NCBI RefSeq assembly: GCF_005048225.1
Contig: NZ_SUNI01000017.1
Location: 1 to 64,000, forward strand
Source: Paracoccus gahaiensis
GTDB lineage: Bacteria; Pseudomonadota; Alphaproteobacteria; Rhodobacterales; Rhodobacteraceae
Length of the DNA: 64,000 bases
Direction: 5' to 3'
Both the position numbers and the translations under genes were made by a program. The notes below the pieces were generated by a model. That model ran no database searches. It saw only the letters and a list, made by a program, of their open reading frames with translations, and was not told where the DNA came from. Below, one piece after another: positions 38,070 through 54,424 of this stretch. Position 1 is the stretch's first letter. Each line of letters opens with the position of its first letter.

Positions 38070-39365
38070 ATGGACTTCATGGCGAAGGCGACGGCGCTGG
38101 TGGGTGGCACGATGGTGGCGATCCGGCGGTTCGGGGCGCCCCGGACGCGGGCGGTGGGGCAGGAACCCCAGATCCCCGAGGCGCGCAAGCAGGGCATCAT
38201 GACGCTGAAGATGCCCACCGCCGGGGGCTGGGCGCAGGGCCATGTCCCGACCGCCGCGCCGGGACTGGCGGTCAATGCCTTCGCCACGGGTCTGGACCAT
38301 CCCCGCTGGATCGAGGTCCTGCCCAATGGCGACGTGCTGGTGGCCGAAAGCAAGGAGCAGCCGGGCCCGCCCAAGACGCTGATGGACCGCGCCACCCAGG
38401 CCACCATGCGCCGTGCCAAGGCCATCGGCATCAGCGCCAACCGCATCAGCCTGTGGCGCGACGCGGACGGAGATGGCGTGGCCGAGATCCGCCATGATTT
38501 CCTCACCGACCAGAACCAGCCCTTCGGCATGGCGCTGGTGGGCGACAGCTTCCATGTCGGCAATACCGATGGCATCGTGGCCTTCGACTATCAGGGCGGC
38601 GCCACGCAGCTGACCGGAGAGGGCCGCCGCCTGGTCACCTTCAAGCCCGGCGGCCACTGGACGCGCAGCCTGATCGTCTCGCCCGACCAAACGAAGATCT
38701 ATGCGGGCGTCGGATCGCTCAGCAATATCGGCGACAAGGGCATGGCCGCCGAAGAGGGCCGCGCCGCGATCTGGGAACTGGACCTGGCCAGCGGGCAGGC
38801 GCGCATCTTCGCCTCGGGGCTGAGGAATGCCGTGGGCATGGCGTGGGAGCCGGGGTCCGGCACCCTGTGGACCGTGGTCAACGAACGCGACGGTCTGGGC
38901 GACGAGACGCCGCCCGACTACCTGACCTCGGTGCAGGAGGGCGGGTTCTACGGCTGGCCTTATTGCTACTGGGGCCAGACGGTGGACGACCGCGTCGCGC
39001 AGGACGCCGAACTGGTCGCCCGCGCCATCACCCCCGATTACGCGCTTGGCGGGCATACCGCGTCGCTCGGCCTCTGCTGGATGCCCGCAGGCACGCTGCC
39101 GGGCTTTGGCGAGGGCATGGTGATCGGCCAGCACGGGTCGTGGAACCGCTCGACCCTCAGCGGATACCGGGTGATCTTCGTGCCCTTTGCCGATGGCCGC
39201 CCGTCCGGTCCGCCCCGCGACATCCTGTGGGGCTTCCTGTCGCCGGACGAGAAGATCGCCTTCGGGCGCCCGGTGGGCGTGGCGATCGGCGCGGACGGCG
39301 CCTCGCTTCTGGTGGCCGACGATGTGGGCGACGTGATCTGGCGGGTGACCGCCGCACCGCACTGA
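38070..39365 (+). CDS. Sorbosone dehydrogenase-like / PQQ-dependent sugar dehydrogenase-fold protein
   Basis: This 431-residue protein has a beta-propeller of the soluble glucose/L-sorbosone dehydrogenase family: GLDHPRWIEVLPNGDVLVAES, PFGMALVGDSFHVGNTDG, GLRNAVGMAWEPGSGTLW, GGFYGWPYCYWG and GQHGSWNRSTLSGYRV. Relatives oxidise aldoses with PQQ. No clear cleavable signal peptide is present, although residues 5-18 are hydrophobic and may anchor or export it. No PQQ biosynthesis genes are in the window. Confidence 0.83.
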   Translation: MDFMAKATALVGGTMVAIRRFGAPRTRAVGQEPQIPEARKQGIMTLKMPTAGGWAQGHVPTAAPGLAVNAFATGLDHPRWIEVLPNGDVLVAESKEQPGPPKTLMDRATQATMRRAKAIGISANRISLWRDADGDGVAEIRHDFLTDQNQPFGMALVGDSFHVGNTDGIVAFDYQGGATQLTGEGRRLVTFKPGGHWTRSLIVSPDQTKIYAGVGSLSNIGDKGMAAEEGRAAIWELDLASGQARIFASGLRNAVGMAWEPGSGTLWTVVNERDGLGDETPPDYLTSVQEGGFYGWPYCYWGQTVDDRVAQDAELVARAITPDYALGGHTASLGLCWMPAGTLPGFGEGMVIGQHGSWNRSTLSGYRVIFVPFADGRPSGPPRDILWGFLSPDEKIAFGRPVGVAIGADGASLLVADDVGDVIWRVTAAPH

Positions 39366-39394
39366 ACCGAGCGTCCTCCTAAAGGTGCAGGGTG

Positions 39395-39419
39395 GGAACA
39401 TCCTGCATCCGTTGCGGTT
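39395..39419 (+). promoter_or_regulatory. ECF (EcfG-type) promoter of the acidic exported protein
   Basis: GGAAC (39395-39399), 16 bases, GGTT (39416-39419). The first nine bases GGAACATCC are identical to those of the site upstream of the 53-aa protein. The ATG is 43 bases downstream with a GGGAGGA site between, an ordinary promoter-gene distance. Confidence 0.6.
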
Positions 39420-39462
39420 GGATCCCCATGCCCGGGAGGACGGGCGGATCTGGGAGGATCAC

Positions 39463-40158
39463 ATGAGACTGCACACCACCCTGATGGCCAGCTGTGCGCT
39501 GGCCCTGATCGGCACCACCGCGATGGCCGATTGCGCCGAGGATCTGGCCCGCTTGCAGGGCGCCAATGCCGAAGGCGGTGCAAGCGAGGGCATCGCCAAG
39601 GACGGCTCGCTGGCGCCGCTGGAAACGCCCGAGACGGACAGCACGGCTGCGCCGATGGACAGCACCTCCGACGACATGGCAGCGGATTCCGGGGACATGA
39701 CCGCCTCGGACGACATGGCCGCAGAGACGGGTGACGGGGCGGCCACGGACACCGACATGGCCGCGTCGGACGAGGACGAGATCGACGGCGGAATCATTCA
39801 GGACGGCTCGCTGGCGCCCCTGCAGGGCACGGAAGCCGAATCCGGCACCCCGGTCGCGACATCCGGTCAGGACGTCGCCGCCCAGCAGGAGGGCGCGCCG
39901 ACCGCCGCGGAAGAGGCTGATCAGGTCGAGACCACCAACATGCCCCACGACACCACCACCGAGGGTTCGGATGTCGCGACGACCGAGGCGGGCGGTGACA
40001 TGGCCTCGGACGATGCCGCCACGATGGACAGCGCCGAGACCATGGACGCCGAAGCCATGCCCGACCGCACCGCGCTGATCGCCGAAGCGGAAGCCGCCTT
40101 GGCGGCGGGGGACGAGGAGGCCTGCCGCGCCGCCGTCGATCAGATGGAAACGATCTGA
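39463..40158 (+). CDS. Acidic, low-complexity exported protein
   Basis: This 231-residue protein has a signal peptide (residues 1-22, ending TAMA before D23) and then a very acidic, Ala/Asp/Thr/Met-rich body with few basic residues. Two units share the motif DGSLAPL (KDGSLAPLETPETDS and QDGSLAPLQGTEAES), and short DMAA/SDDMA repeats fill the region between. The C-terminal 40 residues are more ordered and include a second cysteine (EEACRAAVDQ) that could pair with C24. It is probably a periplasmic, partly disordered protein; function unknown. The upstream promoter suggests stress induction. Confidence 0.78.
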   Translation: MRLHTTLMASCALALIGTTAMADCAEDLARLQGANAEGGASEGIAKDGSLAPLETPETDSTAAPMDSTSDDMAADSGDMTASDDMAAETGDGAATDTDMAASDEDEIDGGIIQDGSLAPLQGTEAESGTPVATSGQDVAAQQEGAPTAAEEADQVETTNMPHDTTTEGSDVATTEAGGDMASDDAATMDSAETMDAEAMPDRTALIAEAEAALAAGDEEACRAAVDQMETI

Positions 40159-40193
40159 GCCGAGGCCCAGCCTGATCCACGGGTCAGCCAATG

Positions 40194-40226
40194 AAAACCC
40201 CGCGCATCCTGATCGGGTGCGCGGGG
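40194..40226 (-). terminator. Terminator of the glgE-malQ operon
   Basis: A 12-bp stem (40198-40209 with 40215-40226, one G-T pair) and a 5-base loop are followed on the minus strand by TTTT. It lies 31 bases past the malQ stop. It could also slow + strand transcripts from the acidic-protein gene. Confidence 0.75.
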
Positions 40227-40257
40227 TCGTTCATGTCAGACGATTGGGCCGGGCGCC

Positions 40258-42051
40258 TTATTCTGGGCGCGGGCGCGCGGCGCGCAGCTTGTCCGCGATC
40301 TGGGCGAACAGCGGCAGGGTCGGGATCTGTTCCACCGTCGCGCCCAGCTTGCTCTGCCAGTTCGGATGCTCGTCGGTGGTGCTGGGAATGTTCACCGGAT
40401 CGGTTTCCGAGGTGATGTCCTCCAGCCGCACCACGAACAGACGCGAGGGCGCGGTGGCCAGCCAGGCATGGACGGCGGCCACCAGATCCTCGGGCGCGCG
40501 GTCGGTGTCCGGGGTCTGGCCAGTCCACAGCGCGGCCTCGGTCAGATCGGCCAGCAGCTGCGCCCGCTCGACCTGGCGGCTGTCGGACTGCTCCTGCGCT
40601 GCGGCATCGCCGATCAGGCCGTGGCCATGGCGCAGGGTGATGTCGTCGCCCCGCCACCAGCCCTGGAAGGTCGGTAGGTCATGGGTGGACAAGCAGGCCA
40701 GCGCATCGCGGGGATAGTCGGCGGGCGGGATGAACCCGTCCTCGGTCCGCTCAAACAGCAGGATGCGATAGGACAGGATGCCGACCTGCTCCATCACCTC
40801 GCGGAACCCCGGGGGCACATTGCCCAGATCCTCGCCGATGACGATGGTGCGGTTCGCCCGCGACGCCTCGGCCAGCCCCTGCAGCATGTCGGCCAGCGGA
40901 TAGCGGGCATAGGTGCCCTCGGCCGGACCCGCGTCGCCGGGGATCAGGAACAGCTGCCACAGCCCCATCGCATGGTCGATGCGCAGCGCGCCCGCCTGCC
41001 GCGTGGCCTGCGCCATCAGATCGGCAAAGGGCCGCGCCCGGTCGGCGGCCATCGCCACGGGGGACAAGGGCGCCAGGCCCCAGTCCTGCCCGGTCTCGTT
41101 GAAATAGTCGGGCGGTGCGCCGATGCGGATGCCGGGCACGACCATCGGGTTGCCCCAGGCCCCCGACCCGTCCGCGGCCTCGCCCACGGCAAAGTCCAGA
41201 TAGAGGCCGATCGACATGCCCGCCTGGTCGCAGGCCGCACGGGCCTGATCTAGCTGCTCATGCGCCAGACCCTGCAGCCAGCGGTGGAACCGCGCCTCGG
41301 CGGGATGGTCCAGCGCAAAGCGGGCGACCGTCTCGCCCTGCGCATCCTGCCAGTCGGCAGGCCAATCGCGCCAGCCCGCGCCATGCCCTTGCGCCCCCAT
41401 CCGGGCCGAGATCGCCTCGAACAGCGCGTGGCGCTGCAGGTCCTCGCCGCCCTCGGCCAGCACCTCGGGCGCCGCATCCGGGCAGTCCGCCGCCAGCCAA
41501 AGCGTGTGCAGCACCTCCAGCTTCAGGCTCGCGACGCCGGGGTAATCGACCAGCTCCGCCTGCTGCAACGCGGCGATGCGTTCGGGGTCGGCCAACTGCG
41601 GCGCAAAGCCCGGCACCCGGTCCACCGCGATATAGAGCGGGTTCAGGAACCGCCGGTTCGAGGGCGAGAAGGGGCTGCAATGCGCCGGATTGGCCAGAAA
41701 CAGCGCGTGCAGCGGGTTCAGACCGATGAAATCCGCCCCCGCCGCCCCCAGGGTACCCGCCAGTTGCGCCAGATCGGCGAAATCGCCGATCCCCCAGTTG
41801 CGGGTCGAGCGCAGCTGATAGAGCTGCAGCGCCACGCCCCAGGACCGGCCCCCCTCGTCGGGCAGGTGGCAGCGGGTGCCGGCATAGGCCTCCAGCGCGT
41901 GATTGCCCGAGGCGACCGCACCGGTATCGGCGCCAAGCGCCTGCAACAGGCTTTCCAGCGTGGCGTCGGGCGCCTGATGGACTTCGCCGCCCATCCCGAG
42001 GTAATCGGGCTGGATCCCGGCGCGCAGGGCCCGGTCGTGCAGATCGCTCAC
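40258..42051 (-). CDS. malQ: 4-alpha-glucanotransferase (amylomaltase, GH77)
   Basis: This 597-residue enzyme transfers maltodextrin segments between glucans. The catalytic nucleophile region [14 protein letters not shown] and the acid/base region [15 protein letters not shown] are visible, with [18 protein letters not shown] and [14 protein letters not shown]. It is the last gene of the operon and overlaps glgB by ATGA. It may rework chains produced by GlgE and GlgB or degrade them to shorter dextrins. Confidence 0.92.
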   Translation of the reverse strand: MSDLHDRALRAGIQPDYLGMGGEVHQAPDATLESLLQALGADTGAVASGNHALEAYAGTRCHLPDEGGRSWGVALQLYQLRSTRNWGIGDFADLAQLAGTLGAAGADFIGLNPLHALFLANPAHCSPFSPSNRRFLNPLYIAVDRVPGFAPQLADPERIAALQQAELVDYPGVASLKLEVLHTLWLAADCPDAAPEVLAEGGEDLQRHALFEAISARMGAQGHGAGWRDWPADWQDAQGETVARFALDHPAEARFHRWLQGLAHEQLDQARAACDQAGMSIGLYLDFAVGEAADGSGAWGNPMVVPGIRIGAPPDYFNETGQDWGLAPLSPVAMAADRARPFADLMAQATRQAGALRIDHAMGLWQLFLIPGDAGPAEGTYARYPLADMLQGLAEASRANRTIVIGEDLGNVPPGFREVMEQVGILSYRILLFERTEDGFIPPADYPRDALACLSTHDLPTFQGWWRGDDITLRHGHGLIGDAAAQEQSDSRQVERAQLLADLTEAALWTGQTPDTDRAPEDLVAAVHAWLATAPSRLFVVRLEDITSETDPVNIPSTTDEHPNWQSKLGATVEQIPTLPLFAQIADKLRAARPRPE

Positions 42052-44227
42052 GCGGCGGCCTCCGGCATCAGGATGATGGTCGACAGCGGCGGCAGCGTCA
42101 GCACCAGCGACTGGTCACGCCCGTGCCAGGACGCGTCCTCGGTCGCCACCAGCCCGTGATTGCCCATGTTCGAGCCGCCATAGCGCGCCTCGTCTGTGTT
42201 CATCACCTCGCGCCACAACCCGGGCAGCGGCACGCCGATGCGATAGTCGTGATGCGGTGTGGGCGTCAGGTTGCAGATCACCAGGCAGGGCGGCGCGTCG
42301 TCATCGGACTTGCGCAGATAGACCAGCACCGAATTCTCGGTATCGCTGGCATCGATCCATTCGAAGCCCGCCGGGTCGCAATCCAGCCGGTGCAGCGCGG
42401 GCTGGTCGCGATAGACCTGGTTCAGGTCGGCCACCAGCGACTGGACCCCCTCGTGCAGGGGATCCTCCAGCAGGTGCCAGTCCAGAGACTGGTCGTGGTT
42501 CCACTCGCGGTCCTGCGCGAATTCGCCGCCCATGAAGATCAGCTTCTTGCCGGGCTGCGTCCACATAAAGCCGAAATAGGCCCGCAGGTTCGCGAATTTC
42601 TGCCAGCGGTCGCCTGCCATTTGCCGGATCAGGGATCCCTTGCCATGGACGACCTCGTCATGGCTCAGCGGCAGGACGAAATCCTCGGAAAACGCATAGA
42701 CGAGGCCGAAAGTCAGGTCGTGCTGGTGATGCTTGCGGTGCAGCGGATCGCGCCGGAAGTACCCGAGCGTGTCGTGCATCCAGCCCATGTTCCACTTGAA
42801 ATTGAACCCCAGCCCGCCATCGTCCACAGGGCGGCTGACCTTCGGGAAGGCGGTGGATTCCTCGGCAATGGTGATGGCGCCGGGATGGTCCTGGCGCACG
42901 CGCTCGTTCACATCCTTGAGGAAGCTGATCGCCTCCAGGTTCTCGTTGCCGCCGAACTCGTTGGGGACCCATTCGCCATCCTTGCGCGAATAGTCCAGAT
43001 ACAGCATCGAGGCCACCGCATCAACGCGCAGCGCGTCCACATGGAACCGGTCCAGCCAGTAAAGCGCGCTGGATTGCAGGAAGTTCGACACCTCGCGGCG
43101 CCCGAAATTGTAGATCAGCGTGTTCCAGTCCTGGTGGAACCCCTGGCGCGGATCGGCATGCTCGTACAGCGACGTGCCGTCGAACCGGGCCAGACCATGC
43201 GCGTCCGAGGGGAAATGCGCGGGCACCCAGTCCAGGATCACGCCAATCTCGGCCGCGTGCAGACGCTCGACCAGACGGGCGAAGGCTTCGGGATCGCCGA
43301 AGCGGCTGGTCGGCGCAAACAGACCTACCGGCTGATAGCCCCAGGATCCGGTGAAGGGATGTTCGCTGACCGGCAGGAACTCGACATGGGTGAAGCCCAT
43401 GCGCGTCACATAGGGGACCAGCAGGTCGGCCATGGTGTCATAGTCCAGGATCTCGGCCTCGGCGCCGCGGCGCCAAGATCCCAGATGCACCTCGTAGATC
43501 GAGATGGGGGCCTTGCGATCCTGCCGGGCTTCGCGCACCGACATCCAGTCGCCGTCCTGCCAGTCGTGCCGGTTCAGGCCCTCGACGACCGAGGCGGTCT
43601 CGGGCGGCTGCTCCTGCGAAAAGCCGACCGGGTCGGTCTTCAGCGGCAGGCGTTCGCCATGCGCGCTGACGATCTCGTACTTGTAGGTCTCGCCGCGACC
43701 GATGCCGGGGATGAACAGTTCCCAGATGCCCGGGCCGATGCGCTTGCGCATCGGGTGGCGGCGGCCGTCCCAGGCATTGAAGGGGCCGACCACGCTGACG
43801 CGGCGGGCATTGGGCGCCCAAACCGCGAAGGCCACGCCCTCGACGCCCTCATGGGTCACCGGATGGGCGCCCAGCTTGTCATAGAGGCGCCGATGGCTGC
43901 CCTCGGCCAACAGGTATTCGTCCATCTCGCCCATGACGGGGCCGAAGCGATAGGGATCCTCGGCCTCCCAGGTGTTCTCGCCCGCCCGCATCCGCAGGCG
44001 ATAGTCGCCCTCGGGGGCAGGGCCGGTGAAGAACCCCTCGGGATGGATGCGCTGCAGAGGCACCTCGCCCGAGGGCGACAGGGCCGTGACCTCGGCCGCC
44101 TGCGGAGAGAAGACCCGCAGCGTCCCGTGATGGCGGCCCAGGACCGCGAAGGGATCGTGGTGGTTGCCGCGCAGGATCGCCTCGATATCCGAGGTGGCGG
44201 GAGCGTCGTTCAGGATGGCGGAGTCGT

Positions 44228-44231
<4 letters not shown>
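42048..44231 (-). CDS. glgB: 1,4-alpha-glucan branching enzyme
   Basis: This 727-residue GH13 enzyme introduces alpha-1,6 branches. It has an N-terminal module plus CBM48 (about 120-220: [21 protein letters not shown]) and the catalytic barrel with nucleophile in [19 protein letters not shown], acid/base in [11 protein letters not shown] and [12 protein letters not shown]. It overlaps treS-mak upstream and malQ downstream by ATGA. Branching is needed for the product of the GlgE pathway. Confidence 0.94.
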
Positions 44232-49566
<5,335 letters not shown>

Positions 49567-49595
49567 GTGGCACTCCCGGAATTGTCAGCCCCTTC

Positions 49596-49620
49596 AACCG
49601 ATCAGCGCGGGATATGTTCC
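49596..49620 (-). promoter_or_regulatory. ECF (EcfG-type) promoter of the glgE operon
   Basis: On the minus strand GGAAC (49620-49616) and GGTT (49599-49596) are 16 bases apart; the glgE ATG is 29 bases beyond the -10. Trehalose and glycogen genes are known members of alphaproteobacterial stress regulons, so the placement is biologically sensible. Confidence 0.6.
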
Positions 49621-49782
49621 GCTGTCCGGCGGCCTTGGCCGGGAACCTCACGCCCCGCCCGCGCGATGGGCAGGCCCATCTTGCCGCGCTGCGGCATCGC
49701 TTTCGGGGAACAGGGGGGCATGGTCCTCGCCACCGATCCGGGGCAGGGTCCGGCCATCCCGCCCCGGCCCAAGGATCCGCCG

Positions 49783-50352
49783 ATGACCGAACCCGATCCC
49801 GCCCTCTCCTTCGCCATCGCCGGCCTCGGCGCGGTCGACTTGGCCCGTCGGCTGATCGGCGCGCTGCTGGTGGTCCGGGGCGCGGGCGGAGTGATCATCG
49901 AGACCGAGGCCTATCTGCGCGACGACCCCGCCTCGCACAGCTTCCGAGGGCCGACGCCCCGCAACGCCGCGATGTTCGGGCCGGCGGGGCATGCCTATGT
50001 CTATCGCTCCTATGGGATCCACCTGTGCCTGAACGTGGTGGGCCTGCCCGGCGAGGCGGTGCTGATCCGCGCGCTGGACCCTACCGAGGGGCTGGACCTG
50101 ATGCATGCCCGCCGCGGGCAGGAGCCGCTGTGCAGCGGGCCGGGACGGCTGAGCCAGGCCCTGGGCCTGCGCCCCGAGGATGACGGCGCCCCCTTCGACG
50201 GCGGCGATCTGGCGCTGGTCCTGTCCGACGCACGGCCCGACCTGCTCCAGGGTCCGCGCATCGGCATCAGCCGCGCGCAGGACCGGCTCTGGCGCTTCGG
50301 TCTGGCGGGGGCGCGGGGCCTCAGCCGGCCCTTTCCCAAGCCCGCGGGCTAG
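49783..50352 (+). CDS. 3-methyladenine (alkyladenine) DNA glycosylase, MPG/AAG family
   Basis: This 189-residue DNA-repair enzyme removes alkylated purines. It shows ARRLIGALLVVRG, the catalytic glutamate in VIIETEAYLRDDPASH, TPRNAAMFGPAGHAYVYRSYG and the RIGISRAQD segment of the family. The ATG at 49783 has AAGGA upstream; an in-frame ATG at 49720 would add 21 residues without similarity. It is divergent from the glgE operon. Confidence 0.9.
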   Translation: MTEPDPALSFAIAGLGAVDLARRLIGALLVVRGAGGVIIETEAYLRDDPASHSFRGPTPRNAAMFGPAGHAYVYRSYGIHLCLNVVGLPGEAVLIRALDPTEGLDLMHARRGQEPLCSGPGRLSQALGLRPEDDGAPFDGGDLALVLSDARPDLLQGPRIGISRAQDRLWRFGLAGARGLSRPFPKPAG

Positions 50353-50438
50353 GCGCGCACAAAAGCACCGCAAGCCCTTCCCTCTGCCTGCTTTCCGGGC
50401 AACAAGGGAGCCCTCCTTCCGCATCCAAGGTGTCTGTC

Positions 50439-51380
50439 ATGACCGATATCCCCGTCGCTGGCCGCGCCCTGCCCGGATCGCCCTTCACCCAGGGGCTGAT
50501 CTGCATGGGCTTCAGCATGGTCTCGTTCATCGCCATGTCGGTCGGATCGCGCGAGATGGCCGAGACGCTGTCGATCCGGCAGGTGCTGTTCTTCCGCGCA
50601 CTGGTAGGGCTGTTCGTGATCCTGGCGGTCGGTCGTGCCGTCTTCCCCGAGATCCGGCGCATGCAGAAGGTGCCGCTGCATCTGGCGCGCAACGCGGTCC
50701 ATTTCACCGCGCAGTATTTCTGGACCATCGGCATCGTGCTGCTTCCCCTGGCCTCGGTTTTCGCGCTGGAATTCACCATGCCGATCTGGGTGACGCTGTT
50801 CGCCTGGCTTCTGCTGCGCGAGAAGGTCAGCCGCCAGCGCCTGCTGGCGACGGTGGGGGGGTTCATCGGCGTTCTGGTCATCGTGCGGCCCGGCATCGGC
50901 ATGGTCGATCCGGCGGCGGGGCTGGTGCTGATCGCCGCCGCCGGCTACGGCCTGTCGCTGATCATGGTCAAGCGGCTGACCGGGCATTGTTCGCCCGGCG
51001 CCATCGTCGTCTGGATGATCCTGATCCAATTGCCTTTGGGCCTGATCGCGGCGCTGACCGACTGGCGCCCGGTCCATGTCACCGACGTGCCGTGGATGCT
51101 GGTCGCGGGCATCGGTGCGCTCTCGGCGCATTTCTGTCAGGCGCAGGCCCTGAAGCGGCTGGAGGCCTCGGTCGTCATCCCCATCGACTTCCTGCGCGTG
51201 CCGATGGCCGCCGTGGTGGGCTTCTATGCCTATGGCGAGGCGATCGACCTGTGGGTGTTCCTGGGCGGCGGCATCATCCTGCTGTCGAACCTACAGGCCG
51301 TGCTGGCCGAGCGGCGCGGCCAGATGACCGGCGCGCTGGCCACCGAGCCACTGGTCGATCCTCAACCGCCCCGGAGGTAA
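50439..51380 (+). CDS. EamA/DMT-superfamily transporter
   Basis: This 313-residue inner-membrane protein has ten hydrophobic segments in two EamA repeats (QYFWTIGIVLLPLASVFALEF-type first half; the second half ends in YGEAIDLWVFLGGGIILLSN). Relatives export metabolites or amino acids; the substrate is unknown. The ATG at 50439 has AAGG 8 bases upstream, better than the GTG at 50430 which overlaps that site. The following 247 bases up to the receptor gene (convergent) show no gene or strong terminator. Confidence 0.83.
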   Translation: MTDIPVAGRALPGSPFTQGLICMGFSMVSFIAMSVGSREMAETLSIRQVLFFRALVGLFVILAVGRAVFPEIRRMQKVPLHLARNAVHFTAQYFWTIGIVLLPLASVFALEFTMPIWVTLFAWLLLREKVSRQRLLATVGGFIGVLVIVRPGIGMVDPAAGLVLIAAAGYGLSLIMVKRLTGHCSPGAIVVWMILIQLPLGLIAALTDWRPVHVTDVPWMLVAGIGALSAHFCQAQALKRLEASVVIPIDFLRVPMAAVVGFYAYGEAIDLWVFLGGGIILLSNLQAVLAERRGQMTGALATEPLVDPQPPRR

Positions 51381-51627
51381 TGGGCAGCGCAGAGGCCGGC
51401 GTCGCGGGCACAGGCCCGATCCCGCGCCGGCCGTGGCGGGGGGGTCCCCGCCCGCTGGCGATCCTGGACATGGCGGTTCTCCGTTCCGGGTCGACCAGAC
51501 CGCTGGCAGATGGACGATGGATCGTGTCCCGGCCCGATCACGACGCCCCCTTCCGGAAGATCGCCTGCTGGCATGTTGGCGATGCCCCCGATGGCAGGTC
51601 CTGGCGCAGATCGGACGCGGCATCGGC

Positions 51628-53829
51628 TCAGAACTCGTAAAGCTGGGCCGCCGCCTCGCCGCGTCCGGCCACCACCCGCAACGGAGCCGGGCCGTGATCG
51701 ACCGGGCTGGGGCGCGCGCCCTGCGGACGACCCGCCGGGGCGCGTCCCTTGCCGCCGACCCGGAAGCCCGAGATCTCGCGCATCAGATCCTCGGCCCGCT
51801 GCTGCAGCGATACGGCAGCCGCGTTCGTCTCTTCCGCGACGGCGGCGTTCTGCTGCGTGACCTGATCCAGCTGGTTCACGCCGGCATTGATCTCGGACAG
51901 GCCCGTCGCCTGCTCGTTGGCCGCCCGGGCGATGGCCGAGACCTGTTCGGACACCTCGCGGGCACGCTCCAGAATCAGATCCAGGCTTTCGCCGGTGCGC
52001 CCGACCAGCGAGGATCCCGCCTTAACCTGCGCGGCACTGTCCGAGATCAGTGCCTTGATCTCGCGCGCGGATTCCGAGGCGCGCTGCGCCAACCCGCGCA
52101 CCTCCGAGGCGACGACGGCAAAGCCGCGCCCCGCCTCGCCCGCCCGCGCGGCCTCCACCCCGGCATTCAGGGCCAGCAGGTTGGTCTGGAAGGCGATGTC
52201 GTCGATCACGCCGATGATCCGGGTGATCTGGTCCGAGGATTTCTCGATCCCCTTCATGGCATCGACCGCCTCGCGCACAATGGCCGAACTGGTCTCGGCG
52301 ATCTCGCGGTTCTGCTGGCTGGCCTGCTCGGCCTGGCGGGCGCGTTCGGCGGTCGACCGCACGCTTTCGCTCATCTGGTTGAGGGCCGCCGCCGATTGCT
52401 CCAGCGTGGCGGCCTGGGTCTCCGCCCGGCTGGACAGGTCATGGGCCGCCGAGGTGATCTCGTCGGACCCGCCGCGCACCTGATCGGACACGTCCGAGAT
52501 GCGCGACATCGTCCCCGACAGGGTCAGAAGGACGCTGTTATAGGCCTGACGCAGCGCCTCGTAGCTGGCCGGGAAGGGGTCCGAGGCCGGGCTGGAGATC
52601 TGCGCCGTCAGATCGCCATCGGCCAGCCGGTTCAGGCCGTCGCCGATATCCCGCACGACGCGGGCCTGTTCCGTCATCTCGGCCTCGCGCGTCGCCGCCG
52701 CCGCCTCGGAGATGTCGCGGGCCTCGGCGGCGAGGCGCAGGCGTTCCAGGGCATTGTCCTTGAAGATGGTCAGCGCCCGGGCCAGTTCGCCCAGCTCGTT
52801 GCGCCCCTCGCCGCCGGTGATCTGGACATCCAGATCCCCGGTGGCCAGGCGACGCGTCTGTTCGACGGTCCGCGACAGACCCCTGGACAGGGCCCGGGTC
52901 AGCAGCCCCGCGACGCAGGTTCCCAGAAGGATCGCGATGGCCACGCCGACCAGGATCGACGAGACGGTGCGCTGCGAGATGCTGGCCGCCTGCAGGTCAA
53001 AATCCTCCTTGATGGCGACGGCGGCGTGGCGAAGCTGGGCCGTGAGGGCGACCGTCTGGTTCGTGGTCGAGACCACCTCCTCTAACGAGGCGGCCAAGGC
53101 CGGTTCGCTGTCGTGAATGGCCGTGACCGTTTGCCAGTAAGCGTCGGTTTGGGTCCGGATTTGGGTCAAGAGGGCCGCCGCCTCGGGCGGCAACAGGCTG
53201 ACGGTCAGCGCGGACATGCTGCCTTGCAGAGCATCGACGGATGTTTCGGCGGCTTCGTACCTGCCTGTACTGCGCGTCAACAGGAATTCCTCGACCCGAA
53301 GCTGGGCCAGCGACAGCGCGCCGGCAGCCCGCTCTGCCGCCAGGATCTGCTCGGGGCTTGCCCGGGCAACTGCCAGTTCCCGGACACGGTCCAGAAGGCC
53401 GTGCATGCTCAGTCCGAGTTCGCGGCTTTCGGCAACCCGCGCGGCCTGCCCGGTAAATGCGTCGATGAAGCTGGTGGCCTGCCGCAGGTGCAGGTCCTTC
53501 AATGCCACGACGCGATCCGCATCGGGGGTTCCCAGCTTGGCGATCTCGACGGCGATGTCGCGGACGTCGTGCATTTCCCGAAGCAGGGCATCGGCCTCCT
53601 GCTGGGCTGCGGTCGTCAGGAAGCTATTGAGCGCTGTTTGCGTTTCCGAGACCTGCTGGCCGATATCGGTGACCCTGAGGGCCAGCCGGGACGAGGCCAG
53701 CGCCCCCTCCTGCACCCTGCGCAGGCTGTTCATCTGGCTCCAGGCAAACGCGGCAAACAGCGCCAGGGCCAGCAGGATGACACCGAAGCCGGCCATCACC
53801 TGTCGCGTGATCTTGATGTTCTTCAGCAT
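51628..53829 (-). CDS. Methyl-accepting chemotaxis protein
   Basis: This 733-residue receptor has TM1 (about 12-32), a helical periplasmic domain of four-helix-bundle type, TM2 (about 290-315), a HAMP domain, a HAMP-like linker and the signalling hairpin with [24 protein letters not shown] (quoted in part: [19 protein letters not shown]) near residue 570. It senses an unknown ligand and controls CheA. The C terminus QLYEF does not match the usual CheR/CheB pentapeptide. AAGGAA precedes the ATG. It is transcribed with cheD and cheB upstream on the same strand. Confidence 0.92.
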   Translation of the reverse strand: MLKNIKITRQVMAGFGVILLALALFAAFAWSQMNSLRRVQEGALASSRLALRVTDIGQQVSETQTALNSFLTTAAQQEADALLREMHDVRDIAVEIAKLGTPDADRVVALKDLHLRQATSFIDAFTGQAARVAESRELGLSMHGLLDRVRELAVARASPEQILAAERAAGALSLAQLRVEEFLLTRSTGRYEAAETSVDALQGSMSALTVSLLPPEAAALLTQIRTQTDAYWQTVTAIHDSEPALAASLEEVVSTTNQTVALTAQLRHAAVAIKEDFDLQAASISQRTVSSILVGVAIAILLGTCVAGLLTRALSRGLSRTVEQTRRLATGDLDVQITGGEGRNELGELARALTIFKDNALERLRLAAEARDISEAAAATREAEMTEQARVVRDIGDGLNRLADGDLTAQISSPASDPFPASYEALRQAYNSVLLTLSGTMSRISDVSDQVRGGSDEITSAAHDLSSRAETQAATLEQSAAALNQMSESVRSTAERARQAEQASQQNREIAETSSAIVREAVDAMKGIEKSSDQITRIIGVIDDIAFQTNLLALNAGVEAARAGEAGRGFAVVASEVRGLAQRASESAREIKALISDSAAQVKAGSSLVGRTGESLDLILERAREVSEQVSAIARAANEQATGLSEINAGVNQLDQVTQQNAAVAEETNAAAVSLQQRAEDLMREISGFRVGGKGRAPAGRPQGARPSPVDHGPAPLRVVAGRGEAAAQLYEF

Positions 53830-53908
53830 CGGGACATTCCTTCGGAAAGCAGGGTGTGGGGGCAGGGCGGGGGCGGGAGCATGACGCCGCCAGGGGGTCG
53901 GGGGGTCA

Positions 53909-54424
53909 TCAGAACAGCTCCGCTTCGGGCGCGCGCAGGCGCATCGGGGTTTCCCGGGCGGGCAGTTGCGCGGCGCCCACGAATTGCAGCTGGACCCGTC
54001 CGCTGACCGGCCACAGCCGGATCCGGCGTGCCTGGACCCCGCCCAGATCGCAGGCGATGAGGGCGATCCCCTCGGCCTGCAGGAACCGCTGCGCGGCCTC
54101 GGCATTGCGGCGGCCGATATCGGGAAGCCCGGCCATCATCCGGGCGCCGCCGAACAGCTTGGCGCGCATGCGCCCGCGCGCCGCGCCGCGCCGCATCAGC
54201 CCGTTGACAAGCTGTTCCAGCGCGGCGGCGGCATAGCGGATGTCGGTGCCGCCGGGACCGTCCTCGGGCAGCAGGAAATGGTTCATCCCCCCGATCCCGC
54301 GATCCGCATCGCAGATGCAGGCCGAGACGCAGGATCCGAGGACCGTGGTGATCATCACGTCCTCGTCATCCGAGATGGCGTTCTCGCCCTGAACCACATG
54401 GATCACCTTGGCGGCGCGGGTCAT
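53909..54424 (-). CDS. cheD: Chemoreceptor glutamine deamidase CheD
   Basis: This 171-residue enzyme deamidates receptor glutamines. The catalytic cysteine C32 in [12 protein letters not shown] and histidine H49 in GGMNHFLLP are present, as is the FGGARMM segment. The ATG overlaps the cheB stop (ATGA), giving cheB-cheD coupling; a longer frame upstream is a shadow of cheB. The receptor gene follows after 79 bases. Confidence 0.92.
   Translation of the reverse strand: MTRAAKVIHVVQGENAISDDEDVMITTVLGSCVSACICDADRGIGGMNHFLLPEDGPGGTDIRYAAAALEQLVNGLMRRGAARGRMRAKLFGGARMMAGLPDIGRRNAEAAQRFLQAEGIALIACDLGGVQARRIRLWPVSGRVQLQFVGAAQLPARETPMRLRAPEAELF

Noticed and set aside
51381..51627. Possible small gene between the EamA transporter and the receptor.
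   Set aside because: The only frame (from about 51475) lacks a ribosome-binding site and looks like random high-GC translation.
51628..51642. C-terminal QLYEF of the receptor as a CheR/CheB-binding pentapeptide.
   Set aside because: The aromatic residues are not at the required second and fifth positions.
53815..53829. Possibility that the receptor is cytoplasmic.
   Set aside because: Two clear membrane segments flank a helical periplasmic domain, so it is a classical membrane receptor.
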